From the NCBI RefSeq assembly GCF_000243415.2, contig NZ_KI912270.1, positions 3,224,001-3,288,000 on the forward strand: 64,000 nt of DNA, read 5' to 3'. This DNA is from Mycolicibacterium tusciae JS617. GTDB lineage: Bacteria > Actinomycetota > Actinomycetes > Mycobacteriales > Mycobacteriaceae. The translations under genes were made by a program, and so were the position numbers. Positions 52,823 through 61,748 of this stretch are shown in pieces (positions within the stretch are counted from its first letter, which is position 1; every line of letters begins with the position of its first letter). Below the pieces are notes generated by a model that was not told the origin of the DNA, did not search any database, and worked only from the letters and a program-made list of their open reading frames with translations.

Positions 52823-53766
52823 GCGCGCGCCGTGCTCACATTGCGTGCGATCTCGTCGAGATGCGTCTCCCAGGTGCCACAGCATCCGCCGAACACATCG
52901 AGGTGCGGGTACCGACCCGCGAGACCGCCGACGAGTTCACCGAGTGCAGCGGGGTCACCCATCTCCAAATGCCCCAGCGTGCACAGCGAGATCTTGTCCA
53001 TCATCGCGGCGTTGGGGCGCAGCGCACGCACCCGCTCGAACCACGAGCCGGGTTCAATGGCGGGCATGAACTCGAACGGGTGTGAACAGTTGATGCCGTA
53101 GAACGCCGGCCGGTCCTCCCCGGTTTCCGCGTCGATCGTCTCGATCGCGTCCTTCACCGATGGACCCGAATTCAACCGGCTCGTGCTGTGATCCAGCGTG
53201 AACAGGACCGCCAACGGCAGCCCGACTTGCGCTGCGGCGCGGGACAATCCGATAACCTCCGGCACGCCGTTGAAGGTCATGGCCTGTATCAGATCCACGC
53301 CGGCTTCGGCCAGGGTGGTCAGCTGCTCGCTGTGGTAGTCCTGCGACTCGTCCGCGGTGATCGTGTGATTCGTCTCGTATGCGTCGCCGCGCGGGCCGAC
53401 GATGCCCGCGATCTTGAGCGCGGGCACCTGCCCCTCGTACGGCTGCGTGACATCGCGCAGGAAGCCGATCGCCCGCAACTGGAAATCGGCGAGCGCCTCG
53501 CTGGAATAGCCGAGCAGTGAGCCCCAGTCAGGACTCGCGCGGTAGTCGAGACCGCCCACGATCACGCCGAAACCGTGCCGCGCGGCGGTGTCGAGGTAGC
53601 GGCCGTACATCCCACGCAGTTCGGTCATGGCGAGCGGGTTGTCGAGCAGGGGGAACATGGCGAAGTGCGGGAGATCGAACCCGTACTTGTACATGATCTC
53701 GGTTTCTTGGCCACCCTCGGTGAGGTAGTTCAGCCCGGGCTGCTGGTTGGAAAACTCGGCTGGCAT
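52819..53766 (-). CDS. Homocysteine S-methyltransferase-like enzyme
   Basis: 315 residues. The zinc-binding motifs of the family are seen: Cys in YGINCSHPFEF near 222 and the pair in FGGCCGTWETHL near 297. The N-terminal part has LTEGGQETEI near 15-24. It would transfer a methyl group to homocysteine from a donor such as S-methylmethionine or a betaine, but distant members do other chemistry. It overlaps the convergent FAD-oxidase gene by 4 bp. Confidence 0.85.
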   Translation of the reverse strand: MPAEFSNQQPGLNYLTEGGQETEIMYKYGFDLPHFAMFPLLDNPLAMTELRGMYGRYLDTAARHGFGVIVGGLDYRASPDWGSLLGYSSEALADFQLRAIGFLRDVTQPYEGQVPALKIAGIVGPRGDAYETNHTITADESQDYHSEQLTTLAEAGVDLIQAMTFNGVPEVIGLSRAAAQVGLPLAVLFTLDHSTSRLNSGPSVKDAIETIDAETGEDRPAFYGINCSHPFEFMPAIEPGSWFERVRALRPNAAMMDKISLCTLGHLEMGDPAALGELVGGLAGRYPHLDVFGGCCGTWETHLDEIARNVSTARA

Positions 53767-53884
53767 TGCGGCCTTCCCGCAGAAGGGTGATGCGCAGCCA
53801 TCAGAGTAGCCCCGGCATTCGGAACGACATCAAGAATCCTCCAAGGCGTCCGGCGCATCATTGCGCGACCGGAAAGGAACGCCC

Positions 53885-55141
53885 ATGTCAAAGGTCTTGA
53901 GTAGCGCCGTGGTATTCGCGGCGACAGCTGTCGTGGTGGTCGGATGCTCGTCGTCGACGGAGCCGGCCGCGCACCGCAGCACACCCGCCCCGGCGTCGCC
54001 GTCCGCGACCCAGTCCGCGACCCCGTCCGCAGAGATGGTGGCTCACAACACCGAAGCACCGATCCAGGAAGTGCCCTGGTCGGAGGTGGGCCCCGGCTGG
54101 ACGCTCGCGATGTGGAACGAAGCCACACCCTCGAATGCCGGCGACGAGTTCGCCCCTGGCGAACCGACGCCCTACAACGCGGCGACGACGTTGTACCTCG
54201 TCAACCCCGAGGGCGGTCGTTACGCCATCACGACGTTCGAAGCCCCGGGCGAGAACGGCTCGCTGCCCTCATTGGTCGACTGGTCGGGCGACGGGACTCG
54301 GGCGCTGTTTTCTCGGCGCGGCGACTACTTGACGGTCATCGAGGTCGATCTGCGCAGCGGCGAGCGGACCTCGTTCCCCGTCAAGGATGGGTTCTCCGTC
54401 AGCCCGCGCTACTCGAAGCCCGAGGGTAAGGCGGTGCTGCTGGCGACGTCGAACTCCGCCGATAGCCCGGCGTCGCTTCGGCGCGTCGACCTCACCGGCG
54501 CCCAGCAGCTGACGTACCCGGTGGACAACCTCGGCAGCGAGTTCAACTCCGACTATCTCTCCACCCCCGACGGCACGCGACTGGTGCTGGGCACCGACAC
54601 CGGTCTGTCGTTGATGGGCAACGACGGCACACCGGGCGCGAGGCTGCCGGTTCCAGAAGCCGACAACTGCTATCCCCTGCGATGGTGGGAGACCGACATC
54701 GCGCTGGCACGTTGCAACGGACCGGATTTCAGCTATTCGCGGCTGTGGCTCGTGCCCCTCGACGGTGCGGCGCCGACGCCACTGACTTTTGAAAACGATG
54801 GGACGCGGGGCCAGGACTTGGCCGACCTCAACGCCTGGCAGCTGCCGGAAGGCACGTTCGTGCAGGCGGCCGGCGGATGCGGTCACGTCTACCTCGCCAC
54901 GCTCAACCACGCCGACGGGACAACCACCCCGGTGTCCGTACCGGACGTGGACGAACAACGCAGCGTCCGGGTGCTCGGCGTCGCCGACGGTCAGCTCCAG
55001 CTGCAAGCCACGCTGTCGTGCGGCAGCGGCGAATCGCTCCTCGCCTACAACCCGGCGTCGGGAACATCGACGGTGTTGCTCGGTAGCGACATCAAGGGCG
55101 GCGGCGTCGTCGACGCGGTGACCTACCCCGATTCGCAATAG
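53885..55141 (+). CDS. Secreted lipoprotein, probable beta-propeller
   Basis: 418 residues from the ATG at 53885 (AAAGGAA upstream). The lipobox is VVVGC near 21, followed by a Ser/Thr/Pro-rich linker. The rest has repeated WSGDGTRALF / TPDGTRLVLG / YLSTPDG strand patterns typical of TolB- or WD-like propellers, plus extracellular cysteines. No enzymatic motif is seen. Function unknown. Confidence 0.8.
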   Translation: MSKVLSSAVVFAATAVVVVGCSSSTEPAAHRSTPAPASPSATQSATPSAEMVAHNTEAPIQEVPWSEVGPGWTLAMWNEATPSNAGDEFAPGEPTPYNAATTLYLVNPEGGRYAITTFEAPGENGSLPSLVDWSGDGTRALFSRRGDYLTVIEVDLRSGERTSFPVKDGFSVSPRYSKPEGKAVLLATSNSADSPASLRRVDLTGAQQLTYPVDNLGSEFNSDYLSTPDGTRLVLGTDTGLSLMGNDGTPGARLPVPEADNCYPLRWWETDIALARCNGPDFSYSRLWLVPLDGAAPTPLTFENDGTRGQDLADLNAWQLPEGTFVQAAGGCGHVYLATLNHADGTTTPVSVPDVDEQRSVRVLGVADGQLQLQATLSCGSGESLLAYNPASGTSTVLLGSDIKGGGVVDAVTYPDSQ

Positions 55142-55268
55142 AGCCCTCGGGATCCCATGGGTTGCGCCAAGCCACCCGGTTCACGATAAATGGCCTGGTC
55201 ATCATTTACTTCCCGCCCGAAATCTGCGACTGTGTCAATTTCAGGGGTCACATCTAAGGGGTTATGCC

Positions 55269-56144
55269 ATGCGTAGTCGAATTCTGCCGGTGCTCGCGGC
55301 CGGGTTGGTCGTGGTCGGGTGTGGTAGCGGTACTCCCAAGGAGGAGGCCGACGCTCCCGAAACTTCCGCTGCCGCGGAACCTTCGGTGAAGGGGAAGGTC
55401 GACGCGGATGCCCCGGAGGCCCCCGCCGACGGCACCGGCGGAACGATGATCGTCACCTACGAGGACGCCGACACCCCAGAAGCGTTGAACGGGAAGAAGA
55501 TCCAGCAGGACAATCGCATGCTCGAAGACCTCGCCGACGACATCAATCAGACGCTGGTGCTGCCCAACGACATCGCGCTGCGCGGCGCGCAATGCGGTAC
55601 TCCGAACGCATATTGGAGTGAGGCCGATAACGCCATCACCATGTGCTACGAGGACACTGATTGGTCCATGAACGTTTTCACAAAGGCGGGCGACGCCGAT
55701 CCCCTTCAGTCAGCGCTCGGCTCTGAGTACACGACGTTCTATCACGAGACCGGCCACATGGCGATCAGCATTTACGACCTGCCGGTCACCGGGCGCGAGG
55801 AGGACGTCGCCGATCAGGCCGCCGCCTACTTGCTGCTGACGCCCGGCGAGGACGGTCAGGCCGATCCGGAATCGGTGCAGTCCGTGAAGGACTTCGCGCG
55901 CGCGTTCGCCGCACTTGCCGAGGTGCAGACTGAGTTCACCGCCGAAGACATGGCCGACGAGCACTCACTGAACCTGCAGCGTGTGTACAACATGGAGTGC
56001 TGGATCTATGGGTCGAATCCAGACGCCAATGGCGACTTGGTCGCCAACGGTCAACTGCCCGAGGACCGCGCGTCAGGCTGCCCGGCGGAGTGGCAGCAGC
56101 TGGACGAGGCGTGGTCGACGTTGCTCGAGCCGCACTGGAAGTAG
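55269..56144 (+). CDS. Putative metallopeptidase lipoprotein (DUF4344-like)
   Basis: 291 residues. Lipobox LVVVGC near 18, acidic linker, then a domain with the HExxH motif FYHETGHMAISIYDLPVTGREEDVADQAAAYLLL near 163-196; the downstream Glu-Asp pair would give the third zinc ligand. Paired cysteines (GAQCGTPNAYW / AITMCYED) fit secretion. The catalytic pattern is like the larger protein at 34958-36373 but the two are not close. ATG at 55269. Confidence 0.82.
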   Translation: MRSRILPVLAAGLVVVGCGSGTPKEEADAPETSAAAEPSVKGKVDADAPEAPADGTGGTMIVTYEDADTPEALNGKKIQQDNRMLEDLADDINQTLVLPNDIALRGAQCGTPNAYWSEADNAITMCYEDTDWSMNVFTKAGDADPLQSALGSEYTTFYHETGHMAISIYDLPVTGREEDVADQAAAYLLLTPGEDGQADPESVQSVKDFARAFAALAEVQTEFTAEDMADEHSLNLQRVYNMECWIYGSNPDANGDLVANGQLPEDRASGCPAEWQQLDEAWSTLLEPHWK

Positions 56145-56241
56145 GCGGTTGCGACGGCGCCGCTTCCGGTCCGCCCGACCGCTGGGTGTGATCTTGATAA
56201 CTCGCAGGTAGTCGCTTTGCAGGCGCGACGGTGAACATTAT

Positions 56242-56270
56242 TGACATTCGCGTCGACGGCAATTGCTAAA
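56242..56270 (+). promoter_or_regulatory. Consensus-like promoter before DUF4436 gene
   Basis: TTGACA (56242-56247) and TGCTAA (56265-56270) are 17 nt apart; the -35 is a perfect consensus. Transcription would start near 56277, about 33 bp before the GTG at 56310. Confidence 0.6.
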
Positions 56271-56309
56271 GCACTGACAGAACCGCCGTCCGCCCATAAC
56301 ATTCCGTCC

Positions 56310-57233
56310 GTGGAACCCCAGAACCCGCAGGCGCCAGAGCGCCAAGGAAATTCGCGTCACGGCGCCCCCGAGCCGAAATCGGGCCGGCGGGTCGGAGCCA
56401 TCGTCGGCGTCGTCCTCGTCGTCCTGTTGGCCTACGCCGGCACGCTGTTCGCCTATTGGTGGCTGTCCGGATCGTCGACGGAGTTGGGGCCGGCCGACAC
56501 CGGCGACGGATCCGAAACCGTGGTTCTGGTGACGGTGAAAGCACTGCGCACGGTGGACTACCAAGCCGACGTCAAGGTGCTCGTCATCCCGCAGGATGAC
56601 CTCACCGATGAACGTCTTGAGGTGCTCAACACCGACATCTCGGTTCGACTGTTTCCGTGGAACACCTTGGGGGACCTCAACTTCCCGTCGGGCGAGGCCC
56701 CAGCCGAGAAGACCACCACACTTGACCTCAACGGTGACGTGAACAACTGGCCGTTCGATTCGTATACGAGCGAACCGATCAGCGCCACCCTGCTCGTCGG
56801 CTCTGGCGACGAGCGGGAATTCATGCCCGCCCGGGTAGAAGTGGAAGGGGCGCTGCAGGGCTGGGACATCACCAGCGAAGAGGTCCCCCCTGGCCCGCAG
56901 ACGACGGGCACCGACGAAGCAACCCAGGTGACGATGAAACGGTCACTCGGTCCGCTCGCCTTCGATCTCGGTATCTGCATTGTCCTGATCACGCTGCCGA
57001 CGTTGGCGATCACCACTGCGCTGCAGGTGATCACGAGACGTAAGGCATTCCAGATGCCATTCCTGACGTGGTACGCCGCGATGCTGTTCGCGGTTGTCCC
57101 ACTCCGAAATATCCTGCCTGGCGCACCTCCGCCGGGAGCATGGATCGACGTCGGCCTGGTGTTGTGGGTCCTGGTCGCCCTGGTGACCGCCATGTTGATG
57201 GCTGTCATCTCCTGGTGGAAGCAGGTCGACTAA
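56310..57233 (+). CDS. DUF4436 membrane protein
   Basis: 307 residues from the GTG at 56310. A membrane helix near 30-52 (GAIVGVVLVVLLAYAGTLFAYWW), an extracellular beta-rich domain (about 65-215) with VVLVTVKALRTVDYQADVKVLV and WPFDSYTSEPISATL, and three or four helices at the end (LGICIVLITLPTLAITTALQVI to the C-terminus). DUF4436 is common in actinobacteria, unknown function. A promoter with a perfect -35 lies upstream and a bidirectional terminator downstream. Confidence 0.86.
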   Translation: MEPQNPQAPERQGNSRHGAPEPKSGRRVGAIVGVVLVVLLAYAGTLFAYWWLSGSSTELGPADTGDGSETVVLVTVKALRTVDYQADVKVLVIPQDDLTDERLEVLNTDISVRLFPWNTLGDLNFPSGEAPAEKTTTLDLNGDVNNWPFDSYTSEPISATLLVGSGDEREFMPARVEVEGALQGWDITSEEVPPGPQTTGTDEATQVTMKRSLGPLAFDLGICIVLITLPTLAITTALQVITRRKAFQMPFLTWYAAMLFAVVPLRNILPGAPPPGAWIDVGLVLWVLVALVTAMLMAVISWWKQVD

Positions 57234-57246
57234 ACCGCGAATAGTC

Positions 57247-57277
57247 CTGGGACGTACCGGATCACGGTACGTCCCAG
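57247..57277. terminator. Bidirectional hairpin terminator
   Basis: CTGGGACGTACCG (57247-57259) pairs perfectly with CGGTACGTCCCAG (57265-57277) around a 5-nt loop. It lies exactly between the stops of two convergent genes (57233 and 57280). No U tract, as for many mycobacterial terminators. Confidence 0.8.
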
Positions 57278-57279
57278 TG

Positions 57280-58425
57280 CTATATCCAAATGCCTTCGAG
57301 CTCTTCGGCGATGACCCCCGGATCCTGGGTGTCGGTATTGCAGCTGACGGCGACGGCCGTGCGTCGGTCCGCGCTGACGTGGAACGCGGTGACGTACCCG
57401 GCCCAGGAACCGTCGTGGTCGAGGCTGCCGTCGGACAGGATGAAGATTCCGGCGCCATAGCGGTCACCATCGTCTCCGGTGTCCGCGGCTCCGGTGAGTT
57501 GCGCATCGAGAAGAGCTTGACCACCCACCTTGCCGGTGCGGTAGTTGTCTGCCCACCGGACCAGTTGACTGGGTGTGGTTTGGACGCCGCCGTCGCCGAC
57601 CTGCTCCCAGGCGGTGACCGCCACGTTGTACGTGCGGGTGTCCTCGTCATACTCATACGGCAAGGCACTGCCCGGAATCGCCTTGAAATCCATGACCATC
57701 GCCAGATCAAGCGGTTTGAAGATTTCGGCTCTCAGGAACGCGGGCAACGGTTGTCCGGATACCCGCGCCACGATCTCGCCGAGCAAGAAGTAGTTGGAGT
57801 TCGAATAGTCGAAGCGTTCACCGGGCTCGAATTGCAGCTCCGGCGCATCAGCCAACGCCCGCAGCGCCTGCTCCTGCGTCGTCCGATCGCTGTATTCGTA
57901 CCCCTCGTCCTCCAGCAGGCCGATGTAGTCGGGGATGCCGCTGGTTTGGTTCATCACCTGTGCGACGGTCACCGTTTGTGCCCACGCGGGTAATCCCGGT
58001 ACGTGGGTGGCGAGCGTGTCGTCGAGCGAGAGCTTTCCGGTCTGCGCAAGTAGCAGGATCGCAGCAGCAGTGAATTGCTTTGACACCGAAGCGATGTCGA
58101 ACGCGGTGTCCTCAGTGATCGGTGCGCCGGTTTCCAGGTCCGCAAGGCCGCGAGCGCCCGCCCACACCACGTTTCCTTCGACTCCGACCGCGGCGGAGCA
58201 TCCCGGCTCGTCGGCCTCGACGGAGCCGTCGAGCACGCTCTGACTGCGGGCTGCGAGCTCGGGGTCCGTCGCCGCTGCCCCGGTGGCTGCCGCCGTGCTC
58301 TCCTGTCTTGGTGGTGCGTGCGTCTGTGGGGAGTCTCCCCCGCCTGCGCATGCTCCGACTAACAGCACCACCGCGAGCAGCGCCGGCCAGCCTTTGACCG
58401 TTGCCGCACCGCGACCAGTCGCCAT
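57280..58425 (-). CDS. Secreted serine hydrolase lipoprotein (class C beta-lactamase family)
   Basis: 381 residues. Lipobox LLVGAC near 26. Catalytic motifs are SVSK (near 113), YSN in FDYSNSNYFLLG (near 210) and HDGSWAGYVTAF near 333 in place of KTG. The gene resembles the serine hydrolase at 3043-4266 in design. Substrate unknown. The stop abuts the bidirectional terminator. Confidence 0.88.
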   Translation of the reverse strand: MATGRGAATVKGWPALLAVVLLVGACAGGGDSPQTHAPPRQESTAAATGAAATDPELAARSQSVLDGSVEADEPGCSAAVGVEGNVVWAGARGLADLETGAPITEDTAFDIASVSKQFTAAAILLLAQTGKLSLDDTLATHVPGLPAWAQTVTVAQVMNQTSGIPDYIGLLEDEGYEYSDRTTQEQALRALADAPELQFEPGERFDYSNSNYFLLGEIVARVSGQPLPAFLRAEIFKPLDLAMVMDFKAIPGSALPYEYDEDTRTYNVAVTAWEQVGDGGVQTTPSQLVRWADNYRTGKVGGQALLDAQLTGAADTGDDGDRYGAGIFILSDGSLDHDGSWAGYVTAFHVSADRRTAVAVSCNTDTQDPGVIAEELEGIWI

Positions 58426-58479
58426 GGCGCCGAGGATATCGCCCCGAGCTTTGAATCAAGTGTCAGCGGCAGCAATTCG

Positions 58480-58614
58480 GATCGAGCACCCGCCGGTATC
58501 GCGCCCGGCTCAGTACCCGGCTTCATCGTCGCCCAGATCATCGGTGGACTCGTCGGGCTGGCGTCGAAACTCAATCCCGCCGCGGTGCAAATGATGCCCC
58601 TGAGACATCTGTGA
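58480..58614 (+). pseudogene. C-terminal remnant of a MIP/aquaporin-family gene
   Basis: Reading in the frame that ends with TGA at 58612-58614 gives AGIAPGSVPGFIVAQIIGGLVG, which matches the end of actinobacterial aquaporin-like (MIP family) proteins as I remember them (pattern FAGIAPASVPGFIVAQLVGG). The 5' part of the gene, including both NPA boxes, is missing and replaced by the divergent serine hydrolase promoter area. No start is visible, so this is a decayed fragment. Confidence 0.6.
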
Positions 58615-58773
58615 ACGGTGTGGCGGAAATTTTCCTGGCTAACCCAAGTTTTTCCCAGATTCAAGGTTGAATTTATCTGATTCGGGGAACATTGCCATTG
58701 GTCGGTGGCGTGATGGGAAACACCATCGATATGAATTCAACTGGATTCGGGCATCCACTTGAGGGGGGAAAAG

Positions 58774-59208
58774 ATGGATCCTAGATTGAGTCCAAGCTGG
58801 ATCATGGCGATTCTCGTGCCGGTGCTGATAGTGATGGCCATCGCGATCGTCGTAGAGCGTTTTCAACGCCGGCGGGATCACGCTGACGGCGTCCTGGTGT
58901 CCTTCGACGACCTACGGTTGACCGGAACTCAACTCCTTGTGGGGCGTGGGCGCGACGCCCAACGGTTCCCGCTCGCCGGGCTCCATGCCAAGGTCAACAT
59001 CACCAGCTCGTCGGGCCAGGCCGGTACCGCCGATGTGCATCTCACCATCTAGAACGCGGGTCAAGACATCCACCGGTCGCAGCCGTACACCTACGGTGCC
59101 AGCGGCGGCGCGCAGGCGTTCGCGATCAAGTTCAACTTGCTCAGCGGCTACCGCCGCAACGCCACCGCCACGCCTGAGAACCACCTCTCGGATCGCCGCG
59201 TCGCCTGA
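58774..59208 (+). pseudogene. Small membrane protein gene interrupted by an in-frame TAG
   Basis: The ATG at 58774 (GAGGGGGGAAAAG upstream) starts a 145-codon frame (stop codon included) with one internal TAG at 59050-59052, codon 93. Before it: a membrane helix (SWIMAILVPVLIVMAIAIVV near 9-28) and a small domain with RLTGTQLLVGRGRDAQRFPL. After it the same frame runs on with coding character (PYTYGASGGAQAFAIKFNLL) to TGA at 59206. A single base change from GAG or CAG would restore the gene. Either a recent nonsense mutation, a readthrough site or a sequencing error. Confidence 0.7.
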
Positions 59209-59238
59209 TTCGTCTCCCCGGCCGGTTGCGCTGGTGAG

Positions 59239-59907
59239 TCAGGTCTCTACTCCGTAGCCGCCACGGAGATCCTTATGGGCGGCTTTCAATACGCGGTCGC
59301 ACAGCGCCACCAGCGCATCGACATCGAGCGCCGATTCGTCGCCGAGCTTCTTGAGCCACGATCCTTCTTCTTCCTTAAGCTCGGTCCACTTTCGCTCCCC
59401 AACGATCGCCTGATCGTCAGTCGGTGGGACGTCGGCGACTGCCTGAATCAGCTGCTTCTTGCACGTATCCAACTGTGTCAGCGAGTAGCCGTGCTCGCGG
59501 AATTGACGGTCCCATTCGTCAAGTACTAACTCGGTGAGGTCGCGGACGGGTTCGGCGGCATAAATCATCAACTCGGCGATTCCGTCGTCGAGGCCCAGCC
59601 GTCTACGAAATTCGTACAATTCCCTGATTGCCTCAGCCCGCCTCTGGCTGGGGCTCTGTTCGGTGACTTCCGCGCCGGCGAGTTGTTCTGCTCCGCGTCG
59701 AAGGTGGAGGGTCGCGGAGATGAGGGACTTCAGGACGGCCTTTTTGTCGTCGCCCGCCCGCTTCTCGTAGTCGAGGACCAACGCATGGTCCCTTTCCTCT
59801 TTCTTCGTTCTGGCGTCGATGCGCTTGGTCCAAATCGCCACCGCCGCAGTCGATACAACGGACGCGAACGGCACCAGCGTGGTCGAGAGCAACGTGACCC
59901 AACTCAT
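59239..59907 (-). CDS. Hypothetical protein with N-terminal membrane helix
   Basis: 222 residues from the ATG at 59907; a longer reading from 59970 lacks a ribosome binding site. A short membrane segment (VTLLSTTLVPFASVVSTAAVAIW near 4-26) is followed by a long, charged helical region (KEERDHALVLDYEKRAGDDKKAVL) and no motif I recognise. Single-pass, mostly cytoplasmic. Function unknown. Confidence 0.65.
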   Translation of the reverse strand: MSWVTLLSTTLVPFASVVSTAAVAIWTKRIDARTKKEERDHALVLDYEKRAGDDKKAVLKSLISATLHLRRGAEQLAGAEVTEQSPSQRRAEAIRELYEFRRRLGLDDGIAELMIYAAEPVRDLTELVLDEWDRQFREHGYSLTQLDTCKKQLIQAVADVPPTDDQAIVGERKWTELKEEEGSWLKKLGDESALDVDALVALCDRVLKAAHKDLRGGYGVET

Positions 59908-60090
59908 CGCGTTGATAGTCCCCGAGGCGTGTGCACGACGCTCAGTGTGCCTGACTGTGTCGTAGCGCACGACGGATTAACAGGCATCGGTCGATGGTGA
60001 TCCGAGGCGCGGAGCCCCCAAAGCCGCAAAGAAAAGTCGCGGACCTGAGTAGGTCCGCGACTTCTCCGATGTCATGCGACACCGCAGGCG

Positions 60091-60173
60091 TGGCAGGTAC
60101 AGGATTCGAACCTGTGTAGGCGTTAGCCGACGGATTTACAGTCCGCTCCCATTGGCCGCTCGGGCAACCTGCC
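60091..60173 (-). tRNA. tRNA-Tyr (anticodon GTA)
   Basis: 83 nt class II tRNA on the minus strand. The acceptor strands GGCAGGT and ACCTGCC pair, the anticodon loop reads CTGTAAA, the long variable arm is typical of Tyr, and the T loop is GGTTCGAATCC. Discriminator A; CCA is not encoded. It lies just upstream of the YajQ gene, divergent from it. Confidence 0.95.
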
Positions 60174-60276
60174 TGGGTGCTGCACCCCCGGGGTGCCGGT
60201 TTGGTGCGAATAGCAGGGTACAACGAGGATGGGGCTAAGACGAAAACGCACCGACATTCGAGGAGGGCCGAGTCCA

Positions 60277-60768
60277 ATGGCGGATTCATCGTTCGACATC
60301 GTGAGCAAGGTCGACCGTCAAGAGGCCGACAACGCGCTGAACCAGGCGGCCAAGGAGCTGTCCACCCGCTACGACTTCCGCGGCACCGACACGTCCATCG
60401 CCTGGCAGGGCGACGAGACCGTCGTGATCACGTCTTCGACCGAGGAGCGGGTCAAGGCGGCGATCGACGTCTTCAAGGAGAAGCTGATCCGCCGCGACAT
60501 CTCCATGAAAGCCTTCGATGCCGGCGAGCCGCAGGCCTCGGGCAAGACCTACAAGGTCAGCGGCCAGATCAAGCAGGGCATCAGCAGCGAGGACGCCAAG
60601 AAGATCACCAAGATCATCCGCGACGAGGGCCCCAAGGGCGTCAAGGCCCAGATCCAGGGCGAGGAGATCCGGGTCTCGTCGAAGAAACGTGATGATCTGC
60701 AGGCGGTTCAGGCGTTACTGAAGGGCGCCGACCTCGACGTGGCGTTGCAGTTCGTCAACTACCGCTGA
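60277..60768 (+). CDS. YajQ family cyclic-di-GMP/nucleotide-binding protein
   Basis: 163 residues from the ATG at 60277 (AGGAGGG upstream). The UPF0234/YajQ pattern is clear: [21 protein letters not shown] at the start, [42 protein letters not shown] and [16 protein letters not shown] at the end. Homologues bind c-di-GMP or nucleotides in other bacteria. In M. tuberculosis it corresponds to the Rv0566c region, near gpsA, as here. Confidence 0.92.
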   Translation: MADSSFDIVSKVDRQEADNALNQAAKELSTRYDFRGTDTSIAWQGDETVVITSSTEERVKAAIDVFKEKLIRRDISMKAFDAGEPQASGKTYKVSGQIKQGISSEDAKKITKIIRDEGPKGVKAQIQGEEIRVSSKKRDDLQAVQALLKGADLDVALQFVNYR

Positions 60769-60774
60769 CGATCT

Positions 60775-61578
60775 CTAGCCGATCGACACCAACCCGTCGA
60801 TCTGATCCGTGGGCAGGTCGCCGTCCACGATAGCGGTCACCGTCATCCAGTTGAGGTTGATGCCGCCCTTGTGGTTGTCCAAGAAGGCGGTGTCGGCGGC
60901 ATCGCGGCCGGTGGCGATGCGAACCAACGTCTGCCGCGGCGCCAGCAGGGTGGCATCGACGACCCGCCACTGTCCGTCGACGAACGCCTCGGCGACGGCG
61001 TGAAAGTCCATCGGGTACAGCCCCGGTGCATACACCGAAACAAGACGGGCCGGTACGAAGACGGCCCGGAGTAGCGCAACCACGAGGTGGGCGTAATCGC
61101 GGCAGACACCGGTGCCGGCGAGCAAGGTGTCGGCCGCCCCATCGATCGGATCACTGGATCCGGGCACGTAGTTCAGCCGCGTCCCCACCCATGAGGACAC
61201 CCGCTCCAGCAGCGTCTCCGAATCGACATACTTACCGAATTCCGTCTCCGCGAAGCCGAAGAACTTATCGGACTCCGCGTATCGGCTCGGACGAAGGTAC
61301 ATGGACTGGTCATACTCGGTCACCGGCGCCGCGTCGGTACGTCCGGTCACGGTGGCCGCGTAGTCGACCTTCAACACCCCGGGCGGGACCTGCAGTTTGT
61401 GGATGCGATTCCCGTGCGTTCCGCTTATCTCCAAGGGCTGCACGGGTTTTCCATCCAGGATGAAGGACAGCGACTCCGACACTTGGGCATTGGGGTGCGG
61501 CGCGACCGCGATCTGAAACTCCAGTTCGGTCGGCGCGGTGATGGCGACTTCGAGCTCTGCGCCCACGTCTCGCTTCAT
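60775..61578 (-). CDS. Transglutaminase-like protein
   Basis: 267 residues from the ATG at 61578. An N-terminal beta domain is followed by the transglutaminase core: Cys in GTGVCRDYAHL near 157, His in MDFHAVAEAFV near 188 and Asp in WRVVDATLLAPR near 203. No signal peptide, so probably cytoplasmic, and possibly a cysteine protease or amidase rather than a crosslinker. Converges on YajQ. Confidence 0.87.
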   Translation of the reverse strand: MKRDVGAELEVAITAPTELEFQIAVAPHPNAQVSESLSFILDGKPVQPLEISGTHGNRIHKLQVPPGVLKVDYAATVTGRTDAAPVTEYDQSMYLRPSRYAESDKFFGFAETEFGKYVDSETLLERVSSWVGTRLNYVPGSSDPIDGAADTLLAGTGVCRDYAHLVVALLRAVFVPARLVSVYAPGLYPMDFHAVAEAFVDGQWRVVDATLLAPRQTLVRIATGRDAADTAFLDNHKGGINLNWMTVTAIVDGDLPTDQIDGLVSIG

Positions 61579-61748
61579 GGTGCTGATGATGCGCCTCTCA
61601 GTCAGGATCCGCGAGCCGGCCGGCGGCCAGGCCCAATCGTGGGAGAAGCGCCTATCCCCTCGGCGTTGACCCGCGCCACTGCATCTACCCACATGTGTTC
61701 GCGACAAACCCGTCCGCGCAGCTCGCCGACAGTCATACGCTGATCGGC

